Part shown: positions 1 through 9,561 of the stretch, one piece after another
Numbering within the stretch: position 1 is the stretch's first letter
Layout of the letters: each line of letters starts with the position of its first letter
From: Minisyncoccota bacterium
GTDB taxonomy: Bacteria > Patescibacteriota > Microgenomatia > UBA1400 > PJMF01
Reading direction: 5' to 3'
Assembly: GCA_018646985.1 (NCBI GenBank)
Contig: JABGTR010000028.1
Coordinates: forward strand, 1-53,812
Length of the DNA: 53,812 nucleotides
The notes under the pieces: model-generated
Told to the model about the DNA's origin: nothing
What the model saw: only the letters and a program-made list of their open reading frames with translations
The model's database searches: none
Position numbers and translations under genes: made by a program

Positions 1-2
1 AC

Positions 3-95
3 TCACAATTACAAGAAAAACTAAGATCTCACCGAGGTCTAAAGTTACCTAAAAGAAGAGTTTTAATTGCTCACTTCCTAAGCTCCAAACAGTGA
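3..95 (+). CDS. Possible 3' end of a gene entering from the left
   Basis: An open frame runs from the window edge to a TGA at 93-95 and would encode a basic 30-residue C-terminus containing RSHRGLKLPKRR. The composition fits a protein tail, but the stretch is too short to identify and could be chance. No start codon is in the window. Confidence 0.2.
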   Translation, partial: SQLQEKLRSHRGLKLPKRRVLIAHFLSSKQ

Positions 96-185
96 GTCTT
101 TTGAATCAAAAAACCAACGCAAATTTTCCCTTAACCCGGATATCTCTACTTGAGAAAACAAAGTCTTAAACTTGAGTAAATAGAT

Positions 186-234
186 GCTGAGTGGAGACTC
201 GGCAGCCTGCCCAACGGCCGAACCTCCACTCAGC
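186..234. repeat. GC-rich interrupted hairpin
   Basis: GCTGAGTGGAG (186-196) is perfectly complementary to CTCCACTCAGC (224-234). Inside, TCGGC (199-203) pairs with GCCGA (217-221), with symmetric AC bulges at 197-198 and 222-223. The 16 paired positions are much more GC-rich than the surroundings. No T-run follows on either strand, so it is not a typical terminator. It may be a structured RNA or a REP-like element. Confidence 0.6.
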
Positions 235-360
235 AACCATTTGATTGATTTCTTTATATTTTACTATAAAAAGATCCAATTTACAGCCATCTTTAAAGCT
301 GTTAGTGTAATCAACATCGAGATACAGATAGTTTTTTAAATGACTATCTTCTCTAACAGA

Positions 361-409
361 AAAAGCATTATTATACGTGGCTCTGCTCAGCGGTAATAAT
401 GCTTTTTTT
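361..409. terminator. Bidirectional intrinsic terminator-like hairpin
   Basis: The 13-nt arms AAAAGCATTATTA (361-373) and TAATAATGCTTTT (394-406) are exact inverted repeats around a 20-nt loop. T-runs follow on the plus strand (403-409), and the matching A-run gives T's on the minus strand. The shape suits the end of transcription from either side, though no confident gene ends here. Confidence 0.6.
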
Positions 410-711
410 ATTTCGAACCCTATTTTTTCGAGTAAAACGAAGAAAAAGTAGCAGGTGCGAAAAATGCTGCGCATATTTTAAAGACTATATCAAGTATAAC
501 TATTTCCTAGCCACTGTCAAGACCTATAGTTATTTACTAAATAGGCCTATATCGCCACTTTCAAACAAATACTCGACTACAGTTAACTACTTGTTAACAT
601 CAATAATCAAGTAATTAATATTGTTAAAAACTTATACTGGATCTATTCGGGTAACGTTCGCCCTCCACTCTATCGAGCATATCTTCTATAAAAATTAGAC
701 AAATAAACCGC

Positions 712-717
712 TATAAT
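712..717 (+). promoter_or_regulatory. -10 box of the VirD4-like gene (leaderless layout)
   Basis: A perfect TATAAT ends 6 nt before the ATG at 724. Transcription starting about 7 nt downstream of the hexamer would begin at the start codon. No Shine-Dalgarno sequence is present. Confidence 0.6.
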
Positions 718-723
718 AATATT

Positions 724-2928
724 ATGCCTGTTCCACACGTTCTTCTAGAAATTAGAACTAGTCAAGATAATCAAAAAACAGCTGAGGCAGCAGCTCAGCT
801 TTTCTCTACTATCCCCAAGTTAAGAGATGAGTGGTGGTGGAAATTAATTCGTAAAAATGAGCACTTGAGTTTTGAAATTGTGGTTAATAATCAGACTGTT
901 TATTTCCAAGCCTATGTTCCTTACCGTCTCAGTGAATACCTGAAAGGTGCTATTAGTGCCAACTATCCAGAAGCTTTAATAGATGAACTTGAGGTTGACC
1001 CACTAGATAGCTTATTTTCAAGAGATTCGGAGTCATCCCCAGTCTCACACCTCAGCTTAGGTAGTCTCAAACTCAAAAATAAAGAATATTTGCCACTTAA
1101 GACCTATCAAGATTTTTCAGATGTTGATCCGCTAGCTCCTCTTCTCTCTACCCTATCTAAAACAAAACTAGATGAAGAAATGGTAATCCAATTTGTTATT
1201 GGTGATGATGGCGACGGCTGGAAAAGGACTGGCTTTTCTCAAATACATGGTAAAAGCACTCAGTTAGAAGAATTAGCTGATTTAGCTAAAAAATCTGGGT
1301 CTCATCCACAAAAAGCTTTGATTGATAAAAAACTAAGTACCAGAGGTTTGAAAACATCGATTAGAGTCGCAGTCAAAACACTGGATAAAAAAAGAAGCAT
1401 TCTACTACTAGAAACGATTGCTAGTAGTCTTCGAGCTATCTCCCAAAGTGAGGGGAACGAACTAATACTTAGAAGAGTATATATATTGAAAAACTATTTT
1501 GCCCAGACAATGCTCAAGCGTCTTTTTAATTTACTCCCTAAGCAGCACCTTTCAATAGAAGAACTAGCTACTCTTTACCATTTACCAAATGAATCTCTTA
1601 AGGGTGTACAAAACGTGGCTTGGGGTAAAAATTTACTCGGGGAGCCACCTGAAAACTTACCAATTGTTACCACCCAGATGGATCCCGAACTAAAGAGTGA
1701 GATCAATCCCTTTGCCCGTACTGACTACAGAAATGAAGCTCATGTCTACGGCATTAAAAGAGATGATCGCCGCCGCCACATGTATGTGATTGGTAAAACT
1801 GGGACTGGTAAGTCTACTCTCTTGGCTAATATGGTCATTAATGATCTTAAAAAGAATGAAGGAATGTGTGTTATTGATCCTCATGGTGATCTGGTTGAAA
1901 CTATTCTTAATTACATTCCCTCACACAGAATCAACGATGTGGTTTATTTTAACCCCGCTGACCCAACTCGCACTGTCCAGATCAATCTCTTTGAAGGTGA
2001 AAATGTTGAGCATCGAGAGTTAATCGCCTCTGGTATTATCTCTGTCTTCAAAAAACTATATGGTTACTCTTGGGGTCCAAGACTTGAGTACATTTTGCGT
2101 AATTCTCTATTAACCCTACTAAAGATACCTGAGTCTAAGTTGTCTGATATCTTGAAACTACTTACTGATGAAAAATTCCGAGCTAAAACTATTGAACATT
2201 TGGATGATGAAATATTAAAAAGCTTCTGGGTGGATGAGTTTAACAAACTCCACGAAAGAGAGCGAACTCAGCAGATTGCCTCTATTCTTAATAAGGTCGG
2301 TCAGTTTGTTTCCTCTCCCCTAGTCAGAAACGTAGTCAACAACTCAACTAGTTCTTTTAGCATTGATGACGTGATGAATGATGGCAAAATTTTATTGGCT
2401 AACTTATCTCAAGGTAAGCTGGGTGAAGATAATGCTACTCTGTTGGGAGCGATGCTAATTACTAAGATTCAGTTGGCTGCTATGGGCCGAGTCAATGTCA
2501 CTGAAGAAGAGCGTCGTGATTTTTATCTTTATGTAGATGAGTTCCAAAATTTCGCCACCGACTCGTTTATTAAGATTCTTTCTGAGGCTCGAAAATACAA
2601 GTTAGATCTGGTTTTAGCCAATCAATATATTGCCCAAATACCAGAGGAAGTCCAGAAGGCTATCTTTGGTAACTGCGGTAATATTGTTAGTTTTGTAATG
2701 GGAGCTGAAGATGCAAGTCTATTTGAAAAAGAGTATGGAAACAAGTTTACTGTTGAAGATTTAGTTTCGTTGGGACGATATCAAATTGTGAATAAGATTA
2801 CAGTTGATGGAATATTATCACAACCTTTCCCTGCTAGAACACTATCTTTAGCCAAGAGTAGCAATAAAAATAAAGACAAAGTCATTCAGGTCAGCCGCGA
2901 GCGATACGCCAAGAAAAAGCAGAAGTAA
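724..2928 (+). CDS. VirD4/TraG-like P-loop ATPase (T4SS coupling type)
   Basis: This 734-aa protein is a conjugation-type ATPase. Walker A GKTGTGKS is at residues 357-364, followed by a VIDPHGDLVE segment typical of VirD4/TraG/DUF87 proteins. A Walker B-like YVDEFQNF has its acidic pair at D605-E606. The N-terminal ~330 residues are a family-specific domain without clear membrane helices. Homologues usually feed substrates to a type IV secretion channel or move DNA at the membrane. It stands alone, more than 20 kb from the VirB4-like gene, and is convergent with radA with only one base between the genes. The family call is firm; the substrate is unknown. The start is supported by the TATAAT 6 nt upstream. 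Confidence 0.85.
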   Translation: MPVPHVLLEIRTSQDNQKTAEAAAQLFSTIPKLRDEWWWKLIRKNEHLSFEIVVNNQTVYFQAYVPYRLSEYLKGAISANYPEALIDELEVDPLDSLFSRDSESSPVSHLSLGSLKLKNKEYLPLKTYQDFSDVDPLAPLLSTLSKTKLDEEMVIQFVIGDDGDGWKRTGFSQIHGKSTQLEELADLAKKSGSHPQKALIDKKLSTRGLKTSIRVAVKTLDKKRSILLLETIASSLRAISQSEGNELILRRVYILKNYFAQTMLKRLFNLLPKQHLSIEELATLYHLPNESLKGVQNVAWGKNLLGEPPENLPIVTTQMDPELKSEINPFARTDYRNEAHVYGIKRDDRRRHMYVIGKTGTGKSTLLANMVINDLKKNEGMCVIDPHGDLVETILNYIPSHRINDVVYFNPADPTRTVQINLFEGENVEHRELIASGIISVFKKLYGYSWGPRLEYILRNSLLTLLKIPESKLSDILKLLTDEKFRAKTIEHLDDEILKSFWVDEFNKLHERERTQQIASILNKVGQFVSSPLVRNVVNNSTSSFSIDDVMNDGKILLANLSQGKLGEDNATLLGAMLITKIQLAAMGRVNVTEEERRDFYLYVDEFQNFATDSFIKILSEARKYKLDLVLANQYIAQIPEEVQKAIFGNCGNIVSFVMGAEDASLFEKEYGNKFTVEDLVSLGRYQIVNKITVDGILSQPFPARTLSLAKSSNKNKDKVIQVSRERYAKKKQK

Positions 2929-2929
2929 G

Positions 2930-4306
2930 CTAAAACCCAATTTGTTTGAGTAGCTCGCGAACACTGCCGTGGGTTTCTTTTGAGTAAATTTTTTTAAAAC
3001 CAAGTCTTTTAGCTTCTTTAATTCTGCGCTCGAGGTAATTAACCTTCCGAATCTCTCCCAGTAAGCCCACCTCACCAATAAAAACCGAGTTTTGAGGTAA
3101 GGGCTTGTTCTTTAATGAGCTCACTAAAGCCATTGATAAAGCCAAATCAATTCCTGTCTCCGTCACCTTATATCCTCCGGCTGCACTCAAGAAAACATCA
3201 TGATAATCCACCGGCTGATGGCAATGTTTTTGTAAAACGGCTGATAAAACTTGAATTCTAGATAGATCAATTCCCCTCCCCACTCTTCTTGGCATCGCCA
3301 GCTGAGACTTCACCACCAAAGCTTGAACTTCTATTAGTAAAGGACGAGTGCCCTCCATCACACAAGCTGTGGCAGAACCTGGTTCTGTGGTTTTAGCATT
3401 CTCTAATAGAAACTCACTGGGGTTACTCACCTCAGCCAAACCAACTTCATCGACTTTGAAAACACCCACTTCATCAGTCGCCCCGAAACGATTTTTAAGA
3501 GTTCTCAACAATCTTAATTCACCTGTTCTTTCACCACTTAATTCAAGAACTGCATCCACAATGTGTTCAAGGGTTTTGGGTCCAGCAATCGTTCCATCCT
3601 TAGTTACATGACCGACTAAAAACATTGGAATGCTTAATCTTTTAGCCACATCAGCCAGCCTATCGGTAGATTCTCTAATCTGACCCACACTACCTGGAGC
3701 ACCAGAAAGCTCACTAGTTGTCATCGCTTGGATACTATCCACCACAACCAACGATGGTTGTTTTATTTTGATGATTTCTACTAGCTCATCCACGTCAATT
3801 GTAGTCACAAATTCTAAATTATTCTTTGAAATCTTTTTGTGTTCTTTTGTTAGAATTCGATTGATTCGTAGATCTATTTGCTGTGGGCTTTCTTCTCCAC
3901 AAACATAGAAAATTGGAGCACTTAGCTTTTGACTAGCTATCTTCAATACTACTTGGGTTAAAAGCGTACTCTTGCCAATTCCTGGTTCGCCACCCAACAG
4001 CATGACTGCTCCCGGAACTATTCCCTTCGTTTTTCCTTCGCCCCCCAGCACCCGGTCAAATTCTTCAATCTGAGTAGTGATCCTCTGATCATTACTTTTT
4101 TTCGATTTTACCTGACTCCAACTCACTAGCTTATTATCAACCTCAGTTTTGGAAAAAGTTTTTCTAGCTCCCAATCCCTTCATCTCCTTTATCACTACCT
4201 CCTCAACCAAAGTATTCCACTCTCCGCACTGACTACACTGACCCTGCCACTTAGGATGGCTGGCTCCACAATTCTGACAATTATAAATAGTTTTGTTTTT
4301 AGCCAT
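2930..4306 (-). CDS. radA: DNA repair protein RadA (Sms)
   Basis: RadA is a RecA-like ATPase that drives branch migration in recombinational repair. All family parts are present in 458 aa: a four-cysteine zinc finger (C10, C13, C24, C27), Walker A GEPGIGKST (K112), the RadA-specific KNRFG motif at 271-275 and a Lon-like C-terminal domain ending near LLKQIGF. Length is normal for the family. It starts 7 nt after the stop of the small lipoprotein gene, so the two are probably cotranscribed with the nucleotidyltransferase upstream. Confidence 0.96.
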   Translation of the reverse strand: MAKNKTIYNCQNCGASHPKWQGQCSQCGEWNTLVEEVVIKEMKGLGARKTFSKTEVDNKLVSWSQVKSKKSNDQRITTQIEEFDRVLGGEGKTKGIVPGAVMLLGGEPGIGKSTLLTQVVLKIASQKLSAPIFYVCGEESPQQIDLRINRILTKEHKKISKNNLEFVTTIDVDELVEIIKIKQPSLVVVDSIQAMTTSELSGAPGSVGQIRESTDRLADVAKRLSIPMFLVGHVTKDGTIAGPKTLEHIVDAVLELSGERTGELRLLRTLKNRFGATDEVGVFKVDEVGLAEVSNPSEFLLENAKTTEPGSATACVMEGTRPLLIEVQALVVKSQLAMPRRVGRGIDLSRIQVLSAVLQKHCHQPVDYHDVFLSAAGGYKVTETGIDLALSMALVSSLKNKPLPQNSVFIGEVGLLGEIRKVNYLERRIKEAKRLGFKKIYSKETHGSVRELLKQIGF

Positions 4307-4313
4307 AGATTAT

Positions 4314-4613
4314 TTAATCCACACTCCCTACAAAAAGAGTATCTCCACTATACTGACCAGTAACGGTAATTGTCTGCCCCACATAATCAGCTAACTCCAT
4401 CGAATAACTTTCGATTATCTCTGGCTCTTGACCCATGACATTGATAAAAAATACTGATCCTGACTGAGAAATCATGCCAGTTTTACTAGTGTCCCCTACC
4501 TTTTGGTCTGCAGCAGGAACTTGACCACTATTTTGATTAACTGGCGTAGTTGCAGTTTGTGTGCATGCCGAAAAAATATAACCAGCAAATAAAATTATTA
4601 GTAAACTTCTCAT
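4314..4613 (-). CDS. Small lipoprotein with an OB-like domain, unknown role
   Basis: This is a 99-aa exported protein. A hydrophobic signal ends in a lipobox, FSAC, predicting lipidation at C17. A Thr/Gln/Asn-rich linker follows, then a small beta-rich domain with VGQTITVTGQYSGDTLF, which resembles an OB-type strand pattern. A clear Shine-Dalgarno GAGGAG lies just upstream of the ATG, unlike many genes in this window. It sits between the double nucleotidyltransferase and radA on one strand. The lipoprotein call is fairly safe; the function is unknown. Confidence 0.65.
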   Translation of the reverse strand: MRSLLIILFAGYIFSACTQTATTPVNQNSGQVPAADQKVGDTSKTGMISQSGSVFFINVMGQEPEIIESYSMELADYVGQTITVTGQYSGDTLFVGSVD

Positions 4614-4655
4614 AAACTCTCCTCTTTATTTACTTTTAATATACACCAAAACCAC

Positions 4656-5981
4656 TCAGGTTAATTTTGTTAACCTTGTAGTAGAAATATCTGGGTTTTG
4701 TCGATAGACAACCCTTGCCTCACCACCCACCTTTTTCATCAACCGCTGCTTTTCCTCCAAATATGGAGTGTGAGAGGAGACTGCTAAAACCTGAGGTTTA
4801 ATTAATTTCAATAAAGCTAGGTGCTCCTGTGCGGTATCAAATTTTTCTGGCAAAATGAAGGCTAAATCCACCACTGGAAAAAGCTGTAGTTGCTGAAGTC
4901 GTTTCTGCTGATCATCAATTGGCCTACTAAGACCCTTATTTTTTTTAACTCGATCATCTGTTTCTATTCCCACTACTAACAGATCTCCTTCAAGTTTGGC
5001 TTTTCTCAAAAAATTCTGATGTTCTTGGTGGAATAGATCAAAAACGCCAGTTACTAAAACTACTCGTCGATCTTGACTCTGAATCTGTTTTAAAGAACTA
5101 AACCATTTTTCATAAATTTGACCCTTAGTACTCCGAGGGTGGAAGTAAGCATTGCTTAGACTCACCTTCTCCCGACTCATATGAGAGTACATATAAAAAT
5201 ATTGAATGCTAAAAGTTAAAAAGTCTAAAATACTCAAAATTTTTCGGCCAATGAAACGCAAAATGGGAGCTGACTCGTACCCACTCTTTTCTGCTTCTAT
5301 AATCTTAGAAGCGCCTATGAGCTTACTATTAAAATAATTTGGCAATAAGTTTTTTACCCAATAGTTGTTTTGATAAAACTTTTTTTCTATACCAGCTTTA
5401 TCTAGCATCCACTTAGTCTGACAAACCTCATAAGCAGAGTATAAATTCCTTTTATTCTTAGGAAGGCCTAAATGTTTGTCATCTAGCCAGAGATTAAAAC
5501 ACCAACTGTTCTCCTCATTTCCCTGCCAAGTTCGACGCTTACCAACCCATAAAGATGATAAAGATACTAAGACTCTTGATAGCCATAGTCTCTGTGGAGC
5601 TACTACTAGCATTAGGTCAATATCATCATTAACAGTTACGTTATCAACAGCCAGCGAACCAGTAACTGCCACACCTCTTATCCATGGAATCCAACCAATA
5701 ACACTCAATAACTTATCAACCTCCAACCATTTTTGTTGAGAGTAATTAGCTCTTCTCAACCTATTTTTAACCTGATCGGTGCCCTTACTCAATTTCCAAA
5801 ACCCACCCTTATTCTCAATTAAATTTAGCTTGCTTAAATTAATTAATGTTTCTCCCAACTTATTTTCAGTCACGGATATCTTAATTAAACGTTGAGCTAT
5901 CTCTTTTTTAGTCAAAGGAAATTTAAACTGATCTGAATAGGTAATGGTAAGTAAAACTGCCGCCTCACTAGAAATTAACAT
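4656..5981 (-). CDS. Fused Pol-beta-type and cytidylyltransferase-type nucleotidyltransferase
   Basis: The 441-aa protein joins three parts. Residues ~1-65 look like a winged helix. Residues ~85-280 carry a Pol-beta-type nucleotidyltransferase core with G108-S109 and an acidic D120-x-D122 pair (MNT/KNT-like). Residues ~305-441 are a cytidylyltransferase/RfaE-type domain with VTGVFDLFHQEH and a closing ISTTRL. The usual HxGH motif reads H318-Q-E-H321. Such domains transfer nucleotides to sugars, alcohols or proteins; which substrate applies here is not visible. It lies 4 nt after the solute-binding protein gene and is probably cotranscribed with it. Confidence 0.7.
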   Translation of the reverse strand: MLISSEAAVLLTITYSDQFKFPLTKKEIAQRLIKISVTENKLGETLINLSKLNLIENKGGFWKLSKGTDQVKNRLRRANYSQQKWLEVDKLLSVIGWIPWIRGVAVTGSLAVDNVTVNDDIDLMLVVAPQRLWLSRVLVSLSSLWVGKRRTWQGNEENSWCFNLWLDDKHLGLPKNKRNLYSAYEVCQTKWMLDKAGIEKKFYQNNYWVKNLLPNYFNSKLIGASKIIEAEKSGYESAPILRFIGRKILSILDFLTFSIQYFYMYSHMSREKVSLSNAYFHPRSTKGQIYEKWFSSLKQIQSQDRRVVLVTGVFDLFHQEHQNFLRKAKLEGDLLVVGIETDDRVKKNKGLSRPIDDQQKRLQQLQLFPVVDLAFILPEKFDTAQEHLALLKLIKPQVLAVSSHTPYLEEKQRLMKKVGGEARVVYRQNPDISTTRLTKLT

Positions 5982-5985
5982 GAGC

Positions 5986-7740
5986 TTATTTTAAACCATA
6001 TTGACGCAAAGTCTGATTAGTGCCCTGAGTCACAGTTTCAAGAGCCTTATCAACTGCCTCTCCGGACAAAACTGCAGTGATGGCATCTTCATAATATTTA
6101 ATTAAAAGATCATTAATCCCGTTATCATGTGTGTATGAGCTCATGTGCCAACCAATAGCTGTGGGAGCATCTTCTAAAAAGGGAGATACTAGTTCATCTC
6201 CTGCCAACTCATTTGCCAGATCAACTCTAGAGTAAATTTCTCCAAAAGTCCTAACTTGACTCTGATCACTATAAAGCTTCTTTTGGACTTCACTCGAGCT
6301 TAAAAATTTCAACAATGCCCAAGAGTCATCTTGATTCTTTGATCCAGTACTTACTCCTTCTGCCCAAAAACTTGCCCAAGAAAGGCGTTCTTCGCCCAAG
6401 CGAGGTACAGGAACTATTCCAAAATCTAAATCTGGGTTCATCGCCTTAACCTCATGAGCTCTCCAACTAGGTGCCATCATCATGGCTGCATCGCCCCTGG
6501 CAAAAGCAACTGTAGAACTTGGCAATTTATCGTCCCAAACACCATCTTCTTTAACAAAATTTGTATAAAAAGATAAAGCATCCTGAGACTCCTTAGAAGA
6601 AGGATCTGCTGGATCAGCTCCATTCTGGAGCATTAGCAATCCCAGGATATCGGCAAAATGTTCAACGTTACTAGAATTTCCAATTGCCATTCCTCCCCTC
6701 TTGAGACTACCACCCTCTTTTACCGTTAATTTATTAGCTAAAATTTTAACTTCAGCCCAAGTGCTGGGTGGTTCTGAATTAGCAGCTATCAACATTTCTT
6801 TGTTGTAATACAAACCTAAGCCGTCATACATTAACGGAATACCAACTATTTGGCCATTAATGTTCAGCATTTTAGACGCTGATGGATAAAAAATAGATTG
6901 ATACTCAGTCGCGGTCATAACTGATTGTGGCATAGGAGATAACTCTTCTGTGAGCATTGGGGTCCAACTAGCGTGAAATCTAAAAACATCTGGTCCATTT
7001 TTAGAAGCAATCGCAGTCTGCAATCTTTCGCGATAGTCTTTATGAGATTGTTTTACATAATTTACTTTTAGCCCAACGTGCTCTTCTTCAAAATCATCCA
7101 AAACATCTCTGACAGCGCCATCTGGTTCCCACAAACCCCAATAAATCAATGCTGGCTTTTCCGCAGGAACTGTCTTTCTAACTTGCTCGACATCACTTAC
7201 TGCACTCGGCGCAATTGGTTGAGATTTACTACCAGTAAACTTGCTAATTACAAACCAAATAATGCCAACTAAAACTAACCCACCAATTATAAAAGGCAAG
7301 TACTTAAACGGAGAATTCTTTACATTAGCAAAGGATGGCTTCTTTTTAGTCTGAGGAGGTTGAGTTGGAGACTTAGTGGCAGACGAGTTATTGGGAGTTG
7401 CAGCAGCTGGTTTAGATCCTGTCACTGGGAGCTTAGATCCTGTCACTGGAGGCTGATCAGTTGGCTTTCCTGAAAATATAGGAGGTTTAGGCATGCCGGC
7501 CGGTGGCTTCATGGTGGGTGGTTTCATTGAAGGGGGAGGAGTTGCTCCCGATGGTTTAACAGACGGAGGAGTCACTTGAGGCTTTGCTGGATTTGCTGAA
7601 AAAACTGGATTTTTTTTCTGAGTCAGTGGCGACTGCACTCGAGCTGATGGAGGCATTTGCGGCTTATCACCTTTTTTATCACCATCATCTGGGAGTGGAT
7701 CTCTGGGTAATACTGGCTTAGGCAAGGACTTATCTGACAT
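5986..7740 (-). CDS. Membrane-anchored extracellular solute-binding protein (family 1) with proline-rich N-terminus
   Basis: Residues ~200-589 (counted from an upstream in-frame ATG at 7755) resemble a family 1 ABC sugar-binding protein, with segments such as NGPDVFRFHASW, GIPLMYDGLGLYYN and FARGDAAMMMAPSW. There is no normal signal peptide or lipobox. Instead about 145 residues of Pro/Lys/Thr-rich sequence, including a VTGSKLPVTGSK repeat, precede one helix at ~153-170, so the N-terminus should be cytoplasmic. I prefer the ATG at 7740, because a TATACT sits immediately before the upstream ATG and 15 nt before this one. No ABC permease or ATPase is nearby. Confidence 0.8.
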   Translation of the reverse strand: MSDKSLPKPVLPRDPLPDDGDKKGDKPQMPPSARVQSPLTQKKNPVFSANPAKPQVTPPSVKPSGATPPPSMKPPTMKPPAGMPKPPIFSGKPTDQPPVTGSKLPVTGSKPAAATPNNSSATKSPTQPPQTKKKPSFANVKNSPFKYLPFIIGGLVLVGIIWFVISKFTGSKSQPIAPSAVSDVEQVRKTVPAEKPALIYWGLWEPDGAVRDVLDDFEEEHVGLKVNYVKQSHKDYRERLQTAIASKNGPDVFRFHASWTPMLTEELSPMPQSVMTATEYQSIFYPSASKMLNINGQIVGIPLMYDGLGLYYNKEMLIAANSEPPSTWAEVKILANKLTVKEGGSLKRGGMAIGNSSNVEHFADILGLLMLQNGADPADPSSKESQDALSFYTNFVKEDGVWDDKLPSSTVAFARGDAAMMMAPSWRAHEVKAMNPDLDFGIVPVPRLGEERLSWASFWAEGVSTGSKNQDDSWALLKFLSSSEVQKKLYSDQSQVRTFGEIYSRVDLANELAGDELVSPFLEDAPTAIGWHMSSYTHDNGINDLLIKYYEDAITAVLSGEAVDKALETVTQGTNQTLRQYGLK

Positions 7741-7775
7741 AATAAAGCTAAACATAGTATATAGTAGTCCTGATT

Positions 7776-9560
7776 ATGATCACAAGTGAAAAGATGATGC
7801 CATGGCTAACTGGCTTTTTGGCTGGGATCTTTATCTTAGCCATTAGCGGTAGCATACTCTTCTTCTTTATTTTCCAAGATAGAATCTATCCTGGAGTTAT
7901 AATAGATAGTATTAATGTTGGTGGATTAACCAAAAACCAAACCCTACAGCTCTTAGAGCACAAATTAAAACTTCCTGCAGAATACCTTACTTCAATCGAA
8001 TTAGAGGGAATTGCGGTGGCTTCTTCCTCGTCACAACTCGGAATTAGCAGAGAATATCAAGCAGCCATTGATCAGGCTTACAACTTCGGGCGAGTTGGCT
8101 CCCCTTTCAAAAATTTCTGGGAAATTACCAAGGCTTCACTCATTCCTCTAAAGTTTGAAACTCGCTTGGTTTATAGCGAAGAAAAGACTGGACTCTTCAT
8201 AGAAGAACTAAAAAAACGAGTTGATTTAGTTGGCCATAATTCCAAAGCTATTTTAGGATACAGTGGCTCACCTTATAGCCTAAATATCGATGAAGGAGAG
8301 CCTGGGAGAGAGATACTGATTGATGAGACTACTCAGTTAGTGCTTCTAAACATTGGTCATGAGCAAGCCGTAGAAGCTAAGATTGCCTCCACCAGCACTA
8401 TTCTTAATAAAAAAGAAATTGTAGCTGCTAAAGAAAAAGCTACAAAATTGATTAATAAAAGACTTATCTTAAGTGCTGAAAACGTGAGGTTGGATCTAAA
8501 TGACCAAAAACTAATCTCTCTTCTTGCTTTTCCAACAGGATTTAATCAAAAAGAGCTCAACTTACTTTTAGAATCTTGGCAAGAAATAGTCTCTAGACCA
8601 GCTCAAAATGCTGAATTTGAATTTGATGAGAAAAGTCTAATAGTAGATAAGTTTGTCCCCCAGCGCGAAGGCCTAGAGCTAAATAAAGAGCAAACTCAAG
8701 AACTATTAATAAGCACTATGGAGAGTTTTATTACAGACGAAGCCAATGAAATCAAAGTTGGGATCCATAATCAAACAAACACTGAGTTGGGGCTGCCGGT
8801 TAAAACTACCCAGCCAGAAATTACTTTAGCTAGTACCAATGATTTAGGAATTAACGAAAGAATTGGTTTTGGTGATAGTGAGTATGATCACTCGATTGTT
8901 AATCGAATTCACAACGTAGCCCTGACTACTAGTAGGATCACTGACACTGTCGTTGCTCCGGGAGAACAGTTTTCTTTTAATAAAGCTTTAGGAGAAGTCT
9001 CTGCTCAGACTGGCTTCCGCAGTGCTTACGTGATTAAAGATGGAAAAACTGAACTAGGTGATGGCGGAGGTGTCTGCCAAGTTAGCACTACTACTTTTAG
9101 AGCTGTGCTTGATGCTGGCTTAGACGTAACTCGTCGTCTCCCCCATTCTTATCGGGTCAGCTATTATGAACTCAACTCTAAGCCTGGAATTGATGCCACT
9201 GTTTACTCTGGAGAAACTGATTTTAGATTTGTGAATGACACTGATCATCATATTTTAATCCACGGAGAAACTGATAGTGAAAATCTATATATGAAGATGG
9301 AAATTTATGGAACTAGTGACGGTCGCACCACTGAGATTAAAGATCACGAGGTTTGGGGATATGTGAATCCACTTCCTACTGAGTATTTTCCAAATCCATC
9401 GCTGCCTACGGGAACAAAAAAACAAATTGACTGGGCTGTAGCTGGAGTCAAAGCTAAGTTCACCCACGTGATTAGAAATGCCGCCGGTGAAGTAACTAAT
9501 GAAGAAACCTATAAATCTAGTTACCGACCTTGGGCAGCGAAGTACTTGGTTGGGGAATGA
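7776..9560 (+). CDS. VanW-family cell-wall protein (YoaR-like)
   Basis: This 594-aa protein begins with a transmembrane anchor at ~10-35. One or two peptidoglycan-binding-like repeats follow (INVGGLTKNQTLQLLEHKL). A VanW domain near residues 370-510 carries FSFNKALGEVSAQTGFRSAY and GDGGGVCQVSTTTFRA. A G5-like beta tail follows. The protein is expected outside the membrane at the cell wall; VanW biochemistry is unresolved. It is divergent from the solute-binding protein gene across about 35 nt of overlapping promoters, and its end is one base from the slipin gene. Confidence 0.88.
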   Translation: MITSEKMMPWLTGFLAGIFILAISGSILFFFIFQDRIYPGVIIDSINVGGLTKNQTLQLLEHKLKLPAEYLTSIELEGIAVASSSSQLGISREYQAAIDQAYNFGRVGSPFKNFWEITKASLIPLKFETRLVYSEEKTGLFIEELKKRVDLVGHNSKAILGYSGSPYSLNIDEGEPGREILIDETTQLVLLNIGHEQAVEAKIASTSTILNKKEIVAAKEKATKLINKRLILSAENVRLDLNDQKLISLLAFPTGFNQKELNLLLESWQEIVSRPAQNAEFEFDEKSLIVDKFVPQREGLELNKEQTQELLISTMESFITDEANEIKVGIHNQTNTELGLPVKTTQPEITLASTNDLGINERIGFGDSEYDHSIVNRIHNVALTTSRITDTVVAPGEQFSFNKALGEVSAQTGFRSAYVIKDGKTELGDGGGVCQVSTTTFRAVLDAGLDVTRRLPHSYRVSYYELNSKPGIDATVYSGETDFRFVNDTDHHILIHGETDSENLYMKMEIYGTSDGRTTEIKDHEVWGYVNPLPTEYFPNPSLPTGTKKQIDWAVAGVKAKFTHVIRNAAGEVTNEETYKSSYRPWAAKYLVGE

Positions 9561-9561
9561 A

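Larger units (their letters stand above)
96..723. other. Long stretch without a convincing gene
   Basis: About 630 bases hold no ORF I trust. It contains a GC-rich interrupted hairpin at 186-234, a bidirectional terminator-like hairpin at 361-409 and the promoter of the next gene at 712-717. Two ORFs, of 102 aa (minus) and 71 aa (plus), lie here. They overlap these hairpins and resemble no family, so I left them out. The region could be the remains of a lost gene or encode an unrecognised structured RNA. Confidence 0.5.

Noticed and set aside
166-474. 102-aa minus-strand ORF
   Set aside because: It runs through two strong hairpins, has no recognisable domain and no good start signal.
399-614. 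71-aa plus-strand ORF
   Set aside because: Starts inside a terminator hairpin; composition looks random.
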